Assembly: GCF_000003815.2 (NCBI RefSeq)
Contig: NC_049995.1
Coordinates: 10,616,468-10,680,467, forward strand
DNA length: 64,000 nt
Direction of reading: 5' to 3'
Origin: Branchiostoma floridae
Taxonomy: Eukaryota > Chordata > Leptocardii > Amphioxiformes > Branchiostomatidae
The notes under the pieces were generated by a model, which was not told the DNA's origin, did no database searches, and saw only the letters and a list, made by a program, of their open reading frames with translations. The position numbers were made by a program, and so were the translations under genes. Below are positions 42,101 to 55,900 of this stretch, piece after piece (within the stretch, counting starts at the first letter, position 1; every line of letters begins with the position of its first letter).

Positions 42101-45100
42101 ATAAAGGGTGCATACACAGTGTGGAATACAATATGAAGGATTGTCAGATGAACAATGGAAGTAATGTAGTTTAGATGGAAACCTATTCTTAGTTTCTACT
42201 AGTGTGAAGTGTGAAATCTATGTGTGCGATTTAAGGGTTCTACTTTTCTAAGATTTAGTATTGATAAATGAAAATGGGATGTAATGTAATGAAATGATTC
42301 TAAATAATTTATTTCGATCTTTAATAACAAAAACATTAATAAAGTACATATATATATTTATGGAGCCAATGCTAAATGATGATCCCATCTTCATAATTCA
42401 ACACTAAAACACTTAGAAATAGTAACGCTTGAATCCTATGAAATAGTGCAACTTTACCTGACTAGCTACAGTTAGCCACGAAGTTCACCACCAGAATTCT
42501 TCTTAAGAGCTTCTCACTTGTTCTTCGACCAAAAGCGACAGATAGCAAGGTTGGAATGACGTAAGGATCACACTGGGCACAATACACAACAAAGAACACA
42601 CACACCACGACATATGAACTACGTGCGCTGAAGGAGTAACATCGCTTGGAAAGGCAAAACCTAATCGCAATACAACTAAGCTTTTATCATTTCTAAAATG
42701 GTTGTAAAGTTAGCAAATGACAATCCTATTTGATAGTGTTGTTCACTAATGTATGAAAAATCCATTACAGTATTCAAAACTTTCTTCGGCTTATAATTTG
42801 TCATACTTATTTGGCAATTCGTTCGATGAAGTTTACCAATACATGCGATGTATAAATCGTGAAACACGAGGTTAAAACATTATCTAAGGAACATTTAGAT
42901 ATGCAATGTTGGTGTGTGTGTGTGTATGTTCAAGTGTTAAAAATGTTAGAAAATGAAACACGATGGTAGGAAAAAGGTTGACAGAGCATCAAGCAGCCAG
43001 TAAAAGAAAGTAGCAGCCCCAACTACGTTACAAGGTGTTATGTTTTTTTTTATCGGAAAAAAGAAAATTTGAAAATGACTCAACAACCTTTGAAATAATT
43101 GATTTGTCCTAACCGGGCACTATCGTATCTAGAGGATATAAATGAGTTCGTGGTTCTGATTGCGCGTGCGCAGCGAAATGTATTGTGGGTAATATTAAAG
43201 GCAAAGGTTTATACCTATTAACGTACGCGTATTCAGAATAGAACCATGTACATAAACACTTATTCACATATTTGCCTTGACTTAATAAAGGGGCCGTCAA
43301 CCTTTACATTTTAGCAAAGGATTTCGCTGCACATGCACCACTGCTTATACCATGATTTAACATGTGACCTATGACCCTTAAGTTAGAACGGAAATGACGT
43401 ATGCTTACTAGCATCTTCCTCTTCCGCTCCATGTCCTGTCTCTTCTGTTCTTGGTACGTCATGGCGATCACAGCCAACATGAGGTTGACCAGGTAGAACG
43501 ACCCGAAAAACGTCACCGCCACAAAGAAAATCATGTTCCAGGGACCGTATGCGCGCATCACCTGAAAAAAAAAACAAGAGTTCCGAGATCTCATGCCTCC
43601 GATGAAAATGCCTCCGATGAAAATGTCATGAAATATTTTCAGTTTACGAGAATTTCTTGTTTTTACTCATTTACTAGCATGTATCTATTGGTGACAAAAT
43701 GTGACAAAATACATTACGCAGACTCTCAGGCAGCGCTACTGATATTGACGAGTCTACAAATATATATGGCCTCCTTTGGTCAATATTGACCATGGTAAAA
43801 TCCTAATTAATATCAGCCATACAGCGTCGACTGTGGCTAAACACTGTCCTATACGAGAATGACTCTGCCACATGAGGCACATCTGTAAGCTGACTCAGGT
43901 CTACAAATAGGAACAGACAAATGCATAGGAATGGTGATATATAACGTTACACTACGCTACGCTACGTTTTTACTCATTAGTTGTGGATTCCTAACTAATT
44001 CTGTTTGAGGGATTTCTCCCACAGGCACTATAGCGCATATACGGAAAGTGACATGCATATAACAGGAAACTGAAGACCGGAAATGAGATCATCTATTTTG
44101 GGATCTTTCAGGGACCTTTAACCTAACTTCCTGTCAGTGTCCCCGACATGCTTAGCATCGCGTCCCCACTACCTGTCACTCTATTCAGTTTTTTTTTACG
44201 AAGCCCTTGAATATGCTATGAAGCGTTTAGCATTGAAATACATACGAAAATGTAAAAACGACACAAGCATAATATTTTTTACATATCATGAAGATTTAAA
44301 AATCATTTTCCTAACCAAGTCATACACGTTTTCGAAGTAATCCAGTGTTAGCAGCTCGAAGGACATGAGGAGCCCCCAGCCAAAGTTGTCGAAGCTCGTG
44401 TAGTCTGGATTACCGTCGATGTCTCCAAGACACGTGTAGTTTTCCGCGCATGTCCTGGAAAATAAAGAAGTTCCAGGAAACATGTACATATTAGCCACAT
44501 GTCACTGAAAAAATGGTAGAAATTTGCCAAAAAATGGATACAAAAGAACCCGGAAACTTGTGCAAGTGACTATCTACCAGGCTTCACATGTCGCTGGAAA
44601 AATGGTAGAAAATGGCCAAATACACAGATAACCAGAGGGGCTAGTCGTCCAAAAAACTACAGTTGGGCGCCTGTAAAACCTGCAGGTAGAGGCTATGTAC
44701 ATGTATTTACTGGTAGCTTCGTCTATAAATACACCCTTTCTACTATACGAGAGGCTGCGAATGTGCTACGACCATACATAGGCATGCAGTGTACATGCAT
44801 AGTCACCCATGCAAACTTAAATATCCCACGGCATACGTACAAAATAATTACGTTGTAAAGGGTGCTTGTAAAGTTCATAATTATAAAGTCGAGATTTGAA
44901 TTCTTTGGTTTGCTAAGTCGTATACGAGCCATATTAACCATATTAATTATGAAAGTTATTGCTATTCTAGTTTTAAGGGGTTCCGTCAAATTGACCAATA
45001 ATTATGTACAACCTTGAAGTTTATAGAAACAATAAAAGTACAACGACTTTCGTTAGATTTGCGGCATTCAAACATAAAATCTTTTAGCTTCAAATGAATC

Positions 45101-46909
45101 CACCTACATACAGAATAAGAATAAATCAAAATGTTGAGTTTAACGTATCAACTATAAATAATTCCGTTATTTATTTGAAACCTTACCCTGCACCCGACAC
45201 ATTTCCGCAGACTTGAAATTTCCAGTCTTCGCGGCCGGGCTGCCAATTAGCTGGAAAGAAAATACAAAATACAAATTAATTACCTTTCTGTGTTTGTTAT
45301 TCTGTCATTGATATTGTTGTTGCTGTTGTTGTTGTTGTTGACGCACTGACATGCACAGCTAGTCTAGAATATTAACCTTAAGGGGCATCTCACTGCACTT
45401 GGGGCACCGGTGCGGCATTGCAGGGTTCCAAAGATTACTCAACATATTTCAGAGATTAAGAACGAATTTTCTTACGTTTTGTGTACTTTGTTGTCTTCTA
45501 AGTTATACTTTTACGTTTTACACAATATCTAAATTAAATAAAATCGTCGAAAATAACACAACAGTGCCGCAATGAACGAATCCAGCAGTGCCGCACCGGT
45601 GCCCCAAGTGCAGTGAGATACCACCTTTACCACTCTAGATCTCCTTACCCAGTCCTCCCTTTGTGAAAACGAAGCGGGCAGCCTCAAAATATTTTTTAAA
45701 GAAGAACTTTATAGCTTTAGCAGAGTTTCCATAAATGGACCAGTGAGATAATGTGGGAGTGCTATCATTTTACTAATGGAATGAAAACGATACACAATTG
45801 TTTTATTACTGGTCACAAAGGCCTATAACAACACCAATAGGTTGGTGGACATATCTGCAACGGGGAATAGGGAATAGGGATTTGCCTACACTATCCGCAA
45901 CAAGCTATAAACCTCTTGTGGGCCCCTTTTTTCCTTCAGATCCTAGATTTGCCACCTGCCCTTTGGCATGCACCGTGCAGGTATTCAAGAACCGTTTTCT
46001 TAATGCCAGCACCCCACTTAGGATCCTCCCGGGCCGGTAAAAGCGTCTGCACTTACAACCCCCTCGCCTTGGAAGCCAATCACCCTTCCAACGTGGATAG
46101 CCATTCTGGCTCTTAGTACAAGCCATTTTCATGGTCATCTGAAGTACTAATGCCTGTGTATTTGGGTCTACCTTTGACAGGTAATGCGTTCGTTAATGTG
46201 GATACTTCGGAGGATTGCCTGACCGCCCCCTGTGGATTAGAGTGGCAAGTCATTAGGGACGGAGGTGCGTGGTAAAAATACACAAGCGAAATGTGAGACC
46301 TTTAGGGTATGTTTGGTGGAGCCAGTACGGAAACTAGTCCAAGATCTCTTTGAAAAAAGTACCTGGAGACGTGTGAAAGGGATTATGGTGGGTTTTGGGA
46401 CGAATCAGCAACGACTAGTGGTGAGGTGGCGATGTGTAAGGTTGTTGAAATAGAATCTTTAGGCTTTGGGCTCAAATGCAAGACAGGCCCAATTTTTGTG
46501 ACCTTGGAAAAAGTGGTGTGACCTTGAAAAAGGCACAGTCTAAGGAGTACCTAGCCGGGACGGATTGGATAGGAAGGTCCACAAGGTTGGAACGTAAAAC
46601 CCGTGTTTGAGGAGAGACACAACTCGAGCTCTCACAATGACACACCGCACTAAAAAAAGGGGGGGGATCCATTCTTATGTGAGTGGTTCAAACGTTACAG
46701 CCTGGTCTTTACGTTGATGTCAATCCTCCAAAGTCGTGGCTAAACTCGAATAGATGTACAGCTTTGATTTCACGGTGTCTAATTAGAACAATGGGACAAA
46801 TAATTTGCGCACAGAAATAATGTGTATACATGGCTTCCACGAGGTTATATTTCGAGGAACTTATCTCTGTGTGATTTTGCGTGCGCGTGTGTAAGTACGA
46901 TCACTCGAG

Positions 46910-46977
<68 letters not shown>

Positions 46978-49900
46978 TTGTGTGCGTGCGCGCATGTGGG
47001 TGAAATAACTCATAGCAGTGCAGCTTTTGGTTCTGTATCTTGTGTTCTGGATATGCTATGGTCATGGCAATTTTAAATAGTACATAGCTCTTTGGAGGGA
47101 AACTAAGTCGTGTAGGTATGCATTGAGCAACATAAAGATTTACATCTTGGCGGAGGTATATGTTCGTGGAACTCATTTACTTGCCATTCATCCATAATCA
47201 GATCATGTACTACCCAGACGGGCACTTTACGTGTAGAAAAAAAGTTTGACGCACTTAGCTGTAACGAGAGGCACAATGGTCGCATTTGCCTAATGGTACA
47301 CTCCTCCCGAACGGTTCAATTGAGACGTAAGTGCTTTGAAAGTTATTCCATTTGTATCTTTTTATTATGCCATTTGGATGTGTCATGCTGATATACTAAG
47401 CATTATCTCGCATACATGATTTATTGGATCAGCATTGGGTAATATGTGTGTTTTGTAAAATTTAAGACATATTTTGAAATATTTGCATTAAGTTCTATCA
47501 CTCAATCTGCACACGTTAAAGGTGGTATCTCACTGCGCTTGGGGCACCGGTACGGTACTGAAGGGTGTGAAAGATTACTCAACGAATTTCAGAGATAAAG
47601 AACGAATTTTCATACGTTTTGTGTATTTTGTTGGTTCCTAAGTAAAAAAAAAAAACGTCGAAAATAACACAGCAGTGCCACAATGAATGAACCCTGCAGT
47701 GCCGCACCGGTGCCCTAAGTGCAGTGAGATACCACCTTTACTTTTGAATAATGGTTATGACATGGCGGCGTGAGAAGACACACCTTTGGCAGTCTCGTAA
47801 TTTCACAAGTTCTCTCGCAAGATTTTGTTGACATTGTAGCTAATGTAACATAAGGAAATAAACTGGTTCAGAGTTACTTCAAGAAATACTTATTACAACC
47901 CCCGCCCCCCTAAGCTGGCTAATTAACCAAATCAGTAAAAAAAATGACCTATTCTGTGCTGCTGCTGCAGAATTACTTCCGAAACAGATTTGCTTTGCTG
48001 CGATATGCCACATTTAGGTGAGAAATACCCCAAACCTGTAAAGATACTGGACCCAAATACAGGCATTTATTGTGAGCATACTGTATATCTCGTATATATA
48101 CGGGCTCAGCATGACAAGGGTTTTAAGAACTTTTCCATGAAAGTTTGACTGACTTTTATTTCAAGCGTATTCAAGTAAAAATTTGATTGACTTTTACTCC
48201 AAGTGTATTCATGTAGAAAGTTGACATACTTTTAATCCCAGTCTATTCAACAAGTAAAGATTTGGCGTACTTTTATTCCAAGTGTAAGCAGCATAGAAGT
48301 CGTGCGTGACGTTGGTGACGTTGGTGGGGAGGTTCCTGACGCACTTGTTGGTGAGGACGCCCATGTACAGCTGGAGGGCGAACAGCGCGATGACGATGAG
48401 ACAGAAGAGGATGAGCGTCAACACGTTGAGAAGCATCTTCATGGACTTCAGTAGCGCTTGCACGGCCTGTTTCAACCCTGGTATACAAATCATACAAATA
48501 TTTATATCATTATGGATAAACTAAACTTTAAGTAACCAACATTACAAATAAGTTGGGCCATGCCCCAAATTTTTTATCCGACTCAGCCAACCTTGTTCAC
48601 GGAATGGACCCGTCTACTGTAGCTTCCGGAACGTGACGTCAGAGACACGTGACTGCAGCAGAGGGTCGTAAATGCCAGATAAGCTGTGTCGCTCCCCGTC
48701 TCTGTTCAGGAAGCTACAGTAGATGGAGTCGGCTGAAAATTTATTTGTAGTGTTGGTTAGTTAAAATTTAGTTTATCCATGTCATTAGTTTATACATGTC
48801 ATTTACCAAAACAGTTGACCTTTCATGCTAACATCTCTACCAAACGCCTCATAACATCATGATTTAAGAAAGGTACATGTCATGAAAATGGTAAAAGTTG
48901 AAGCACAAACGTTCACACTTATTAGGCATTTGTTATGGTGAGGAATAAAGAGTTATTATTGCATTGAGTAGTTATTTGTTATGGTGAGGAATATTATACA
49001 TATAGAATAGATATTGCATTTAATGTATGAATTAACTTGATTAAAAGCGTGCGCATTGTATAAATGAAGTTGTGAAAAAATGCTGTGAAAAAACATCTAA
49101 AAAAATCTTGGATACTTACTATTACTGCAAATGAACTTACGAATCAACAGTAACACAGGCTTTTTAGAACTGAGTAATCAAACGGTAGGTCAAATGCAAA
49201 AGCCAAGAATATTGAAATAAAAGTTTGCAAGCAAATCCAAATGCACCCAGGCCAATGTGTATAAAAACAATTTGATTATCAAGTAAATGTAATGAAAATG
49301 TAGAATAATGAAATGCTGTGCAGATGATTTTTCAATACTTTTTGTTGGAGTTGCCACCAAAGACTATAGGTACGTAGAATACTAAAAACTTATGACATCA
49401 AAATAGTCAGAAAAATAGCTATAGTGATTACAAGAAGCAAGCCTGTACACAGTTTTGATATGAAGGCACATAATAACAGTCAAAGCTGGAAAGCTAATAG
49501 CCTTATATGGCAATTCCAACAAAACCAACAAGGCAGTACTTAGCATGATTTAGGGGTACGACGCCATTTTGGCCGTAAATGGTACGTCCGTCATTTCCGG
49601 AAGTGACGTCAAGTTTGACCTTACCGTTGATACCCAGAGAAAAGTCCTGAGAGCCGGATGGTTCCGGGTCATAGCTTTCTTCAAAGGAAGACGTGTCACC
49701 TCGAATGATGGAGACCGTCTTCAAGGCGCGGAGGATTCGGAAAGTGCGCAGGCCCGAAAGGTTGCTGAAGTCTCCGAAGAGGGTTGCATACCTGATTGGA
49801 CAGAAAAAAATCACGTGACTTCAATTTTGGATTACACTGATGAAAAGGAGTTCTTGGGCGTATGTTCAACGTAGAGTAAGGGGTGATTAAGAATCAACTT

Positions 49901-52900
49901 GATAGTATAGTTGCTGAGTACGGACTTAATCCGACGACTTCCGAAGCATCAGTGCAGCGAAAGTTTTATCCGAAGAAGGTTGGAATCTCGACCGAATATT
50001 TATGGTGAGTCTTCCTATAGTGTTGGAACAAAATTTAAACTTTGTCACTTTTTCACTATAGAGTTTACCAACACAGGCGAATTTTTATTCGGTTGATAGT
50101 AGAGTGTTGGGCTTGGGACCTAGAGGTCCCGAGTTCGATACCAGCCGTGCCCCTGACGTTGTGCCCTTGGGAATGGCACTTTACACGACCTTCCTCACTT
50201 CACCCAGGTGTAAAAATGGGTACCTGACTTCTTTCGGGAAGGTAAACTAATTTAAAAGACTACCTTTACCTTCTGTCTGCACTGTGTATGTGGCACTGTT
50301 AAAATAAGTAACTAACTTGAGTGCAGTGCCACATTTTTTATGAAGATGTACAATTACTTGGATGGAAAAGTAGAAGCGGTGTCCACGGTGTAAGTATCGC
50401 CTGTCCTGGTTCCTTAGTCGCTCTACGCCATTTTATCAAGTACAAACGGCGTATAGAACGACTCCGGGACCGAGCCAGGGATCTCTCCGGCTTCTATTGC
50501 GAAGATCAATGACGCACAGATATACATGGAAGGGAAGCAAAGACACTTCTATCTTGATCATATCAAGACCACTAGGTATCCATATTAGATAAAAGAACGT
50601 ATATACGTGATCAGTGTATTGTGTGCATACATACACACATCGATAATTTAGATGTAGGAAATAATACAACTCACAATATATTGTGTAAACAATGTTTTCT
50701 TCCCGATATGATAAAAGAAAGACTTCTCAAATCACGTGGAAAGGAGGAACTGATATCACCAGAGCAACGTTCTCCATCATAAATATACCGTTAACACGAT
50801 GAACCCTGAAATTATTTTGTAGTAACCCAAAAACATAACTTTGACACATACGCTGCCACCATTAAAAAAATTATATATATAATTCTAACTTTTAAAATTT
50901 TTTTGCTCATGCATACCTGCAAAATTTGCTCTTTGCAACTCAAGACGACTGGTGACAGAAACCTTCCTCCAAATTCTGGACGAAAATATCCGATGACTCA
51001 TGTACTGGCGCATTTTGCCTTATTACTCTGAAATACCTCCCTACGGCCGTGTCTTTGTTCGGCTAGGAGAACGATGGTTGAGGCTTACAGTCCCAGCTTT
51101 ACAATGCAGTCTTACATTAGGGTGGTATTTCACTGCAATTGGGGCAACGGTGCGGCACTGGGGGGTCCGAAAGATTACTCAACGATTTTCAGAGATAGAG
51201 AACGAATTTTCGTACGTTTTGTTTATCTTATTGTCTTCTAAGTCATACTTTTACATATTACGCAATATGTAGATTATAAGGGCGAAAATAACACAACAGT
51301 TCAGCAGTGAGCGAACCCCGCAGTGCCGCACCGGTGCCCCAAGTGCAGTGAGATACCACCTTTACATAAGTACAGTTGGGAGCAGGATTTCACATCCTCA
51401 GACCATCAGCAGAAGAAAATCGATACCCTTAAATCCATCAGTGTCCATTTTACACAGCGCATCTTACCGTTAAGGGATCGATGAAGTGACCTACATGGAG
51501 GTATTACATGTCCATCTTTCTCTTCAAAGCTACGCTGCGCATTGATTTATGTCTAAGTACCACGCCCCGGTATATGATGTATTGTACTCAAAAAGACAGG
51601 TATAAATTGCGTCTAATAATAGAATGAATTCACACATTGGCAAGGCCGTGGCTATTGAGAAAAGACGATAATTTTTTTTCAATCGTCACATATGTCCTTC
51701 ACCTTAGTACATGTTGGGCTTGTAAAAATCAAATGTTTTAAATGAGTCTGTCATAATTCTCTCCACGGAAATTCGTTCAGACCCATGTAGTGCCAAGTGG
51801 CACATATAGAGCAGCAAGGGTTCATCCCTGTTTCAGTATCAGGGTATATTTTACAGGGAGGAGATGCCAGCACTCCTCCTTTAAAAATGACGAAGACCTT
51901 TATTACACATTTTGTGGCACACAAGGCTAAGAACAGGAACAAAACAACACCTGTCTAATACTTACGTATACAGTTAAGAGATACGCATAAGTTCAACCTC
52001 TTCTCGCTTTTCATGTTATATAGTGACTTGAACATGCTTGTGATACATCTCGAGCACGGATCCCCAAATTTACATCCCTTACGAAAAACTGGTGAAGCCC
52101 CAACCGAGATGCCCTACCCAGGATTGTACCCGGGTCCCCTAGTTACCAACCGCTCGGAACAAAGACCTCCTCTAAAGGCTGCTATCAGTTGAGCTACAAG
52201 GACATCTCTAAAGTTTCAATGCCTCACAATCAAGCCACCGAATAATACTGGTAGGTTCTCATTTCGTTAAAGTTCAAAAAGTTTGCCCAATCGTCCAACC
52301 TTTGCATTATTCCAGACACATACACTAATGCCGGAAATCAGGCTCAGTTATTCAGCTTCTCTGTGAGGCTGATACCGGTTGAACTACAAGAACATCCCCA
52401 AAGTTTCTTCATCTCACCATAAAGTCAACGATAGAACTGGTAGGTTTCTCATTTCGAAGAAGTTCAAAACGTTCGCCCAATCGCCCTACTTTCACATTAT
52501 TCCAAACACATACACTAACGTCAGAAATCAGATTCAGTTATTCAGTCATCTAACGGCTAGTTAACTTAAACACGCTTTTCATAGAAGTTCCAAAAGTTCG
52601 CCCAATCGTCTCACTTTTACATTATTCCAGACACATACACTACTGTCGGAAGCCGTACTCAGTCATTCAGCCATCTTACAGCTTACCAGGAGATTCTAGT
52701 TACCTCAAACACACTTGAACGCTCAGAAAACCAAAGGTTAATCCACGTTTCGTACGAGACAATTTTCTTCTTACAGCTATCTGGAACATGTGTCAACCTA
52801 GCGGTTAAACACATCGTCAGGAATTCGACAGTAAAATCATGAACATCCCCGTTACGTTGTTAAAGTCCTTACCAAAGGGCAAACCGGGTGACCTACCGGT

Positions 52901-55900
52901 AACACAAACACATCAAATGTACCAGTGTTACACAGCGGTATCCAACTCAGGGCAGTTGACAGTAATGAAAGGTATACTAAAATCGATATACTGTCTAGAT
53001 GGATGGTGGCATATCGTCATCACTTATTCCTCTGACGTTCCACAGTTCTCACATTTCACACTGTGGAAAGTTTAACATACGGCATACAGCTTCAATGGGG
53101 TCGTATAGGACATGATTGTTTGTGCTCTCTGATTGGTTCGTAACAGTTGTATCTGGCTTGCGTGTAATTGAGATGAGACTCTGTTAAAAACAAATCTGGG
53201 GGTTATGACACCATGTATCATTCTTGTATCTTTTGCTGAATAACTTCATTGCCAGATTATTCCGACAGAGTACATATAGAGTACATACGAGGTTAGATCA
53301 ATAATTCTCGGCCTCACCCAGAAATGATAAGAACAACTCAAATTTCGAGGCACAACTTCGTAGTATATGAAGCCTTTTATCAACATCCTCCAAATTTTAA
53401 ATCATTGCAGTCATTACTTTCCAGGCAACGACTTTTTAAAAATCAGTAGGTAAGTGGCAAGAAAAACAAGGGTGAACTGTGATCAGACACATGTGGGTCT
53501 AGTTTTCCATGTCGTAAATTATTTGTCATCAACAAAAAACATTGCATTTTTGAAAATGTTTGATAATGATTCTCTTCCTGTTTCAAGCAGAAAGAAGTAG
53601 GTGTCTGACTTTCAGCAGCGCTAGTTGACCCGCACACCTCAGGTAGCAGCTCAATTGTCCACGTTTTTTCCCCTTTTTCCTTACCTAACTTGCCAACACC
53701 AACTTGTAGCTACATACAATCATGACATTATGAAAATTCATCCGCCACTTCTCCAGTTATGCTGTTAACATACACACTGTCCCAGAAACAAAACCTTATT
53801 GGCGGAAGTAAATATGGTAAAAGTATCTAACAACATAAGAAAACACCCACTGCACTACTGTTATTATAAAGCTGAGGGTATTATGTACAAAGAGAATCAC
53901 AGATGAGCAATTTTGCCTCTTTTTTGTGACATAATTGTGCCAATTCTACGGAATACTAATTGCAGGATTACTCTTCAAATGAATTTCCGGAACCTCAGAC
54001 CATAACACAGAAGTTCTTCTCGAGCCTGATGGAGCATTGGGCTTACACTTGAGACACTTGGAGATAAGTCTTAGACGCATTGCAGTCATCGCCTGTCAGG
54101 ATCTTATCTTAGAAGCACACTTACGTCTAGCTGAAGCGCATCTTTGTCCATCACTCACAGAGTCTTGAGCCAGAAACGTCTGAGCATATCTTTTGTGACT
54201 TCTTCTTTTCAGTTCTTTGAGTAGGTACGCCTACGCTTGGTTTTAGACGCAATCTCAAATTGGATCTTGACATGCATTCCCACGCAGTCTTCATAAAAAA
54301 ACCTCGTCCGATTGTTTGAAAATGCACCGCACATTTTCGTAAACTGAAGAAAAAGAGTTGAACATTCTTGCTTAAGTGTAGCAATGCATTGGGCTGTATT
54401 GTTCTGAGAAATTCGAGACAGTTTTGATACGATTAGACTCTCTATATCTAAGTGGGATGTTCTTGAAGCAAATGATATTGAGGTTTATAGCCCCCCCCCC
54501 CCCTAAGAAGCGGTGCGAAAATGCTATGTCCCCATCACTCCCTTTAAATGAAAACAACAGAAAGAATACACTAGGCGCAAACAAAACAAAAACTTTCTGT
54601 GTCGTATCCAAACGACCATATGTAATAGTTACAGTCACTGTGGCATAAATTGACCATATAATGTTACAATATTAAACCAAGAATGATATGTCCGTACTAA
54701 CTCGTTATTTCATCCGACTGTTGTCATTTAGATAAAATGTTTAGGCTGTAGTATGTTTGTTTTAAAATTTAACAATCTGAGCTTAAGTACTAGTCACTAA
54801 GATATCTTGATACGTTATTGCTATGCGTTCATTGACTTGCCACTTCAACCACAATTGTTTTACTTTTCTTTACAGAACATAAAATGCATGGTTTCTTTAC
54901 GTACAGGATTTTGCATGCACGATTTCTTTACAAGATTTTACATGGTAAACGAGATCCTTAATGTGGTAAAGCACTTTGCATGCAATGAAAGTCATAAAGT
55001 CTTTATGAAAGAGTCTTCCTTTGATGATGTGACTATAGATGGTCATAAACTACAAGCGTGGGTGTATACAACGGGGTTATACGACTGACAGACGGAACGT
55101 TAAATGACATCGGAATGAAAGTCAAACAACAATCAACTTCACTTTTCGCGCACTAAGGAACCACTAAGGTATTAGAACCGCGACGTATGCAATTAAGAAG
55201 CTCGCAGTCAGAAAGCAATGTTTACGATTAACTTTCATGTCTTGGTGAAGATGTGGCTCAGGAAATTCGACTTAAGTAGGTGTTATCAGTCTCTTGCAGA
55301 CAGGTAAGTGTGCTTTTCTGCGGGATTAAATGGTTTTATATGCCGACCTATTTGAAAGCGCTGTTGAGGTGGTATCGCACTGCACTTGGGGCACCAATGC
55401 GGCACTGTGACTTTTTAATATATATAATTTAGATATTGCGCAACACGTTAAAGTATGACTTAAAAGACAACAAAATGCACAAAACGTAGGAAAATTTGTT
55501 TTTTTTATCTCTGAAATTCGTTGAGTAATCTTTCAAACCCCCCTCAGTGCCGCACCAGTCCCAATAGTGCAGTGAGATAACACCTTAATTGGAGGTACAG
55601 GAAGTGAGTGGGTAGATGGTGTCGCTGCACTTGAGGGATGGCAGGAAGCTTAAGTATAGCTCAAAGGTGGTAGATCTAGTCGTTTGCCACTTGCTACAAA
55701 ATTTAATCGAACACCACAGGATGCTGATGCTCTACCAGTCACCATGGTCTGATCCAGTTTTTTTTCTTTTGCAGGAGAATGAGAAGAAAAGAAGAAGAAA
55801 TGAGGTAAACACAATAATAAACATGAAAGCAGTAATATTCTTTCATACATCTAATGCACCACATGTACTATTTAAACTGCAACAGGTGGCAGAGAGTGTA

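Larger units (their letters stand above)
35109..43408 (-). other. Nav intron 7 (8.3 kb)
   Basis: Dominated by mobile elements: a 4.5-kb fold-back (35326-39840) with a nested insertion, a MULE-type MITE (39910-40154), a 916-bp inverted-repeat transposon (40930-41845) and a MITE at 43145-43340. The remaining sequence is AT-rich with no recognised genes. Confidence 0.65.
45251..48270 (-). other. Nav intron 4 (3 kb)
   Basis: Holds two family A MITEs (45381-45628, 47519-47738), a GTT-type trinucleotide run near 45318-45340, a long GT microsatellite (46911-46974) and, at its exon 4 end, a diverged tandem array (48120-48290). No genes were recognised. Confidence 0.6.

Noticed and set aside
46822-47176. 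Frames with long runs of alternating Val/Cys or Thr/His
   Set aside because: Products of reading a GT microsatellite.
48240-48271. Alternative exon 4 donor at GTATGT
   Set aside because: It gives phase 0, which would read exon 5 in a frame without Nav similarity. GTACGC gives the matching phase.
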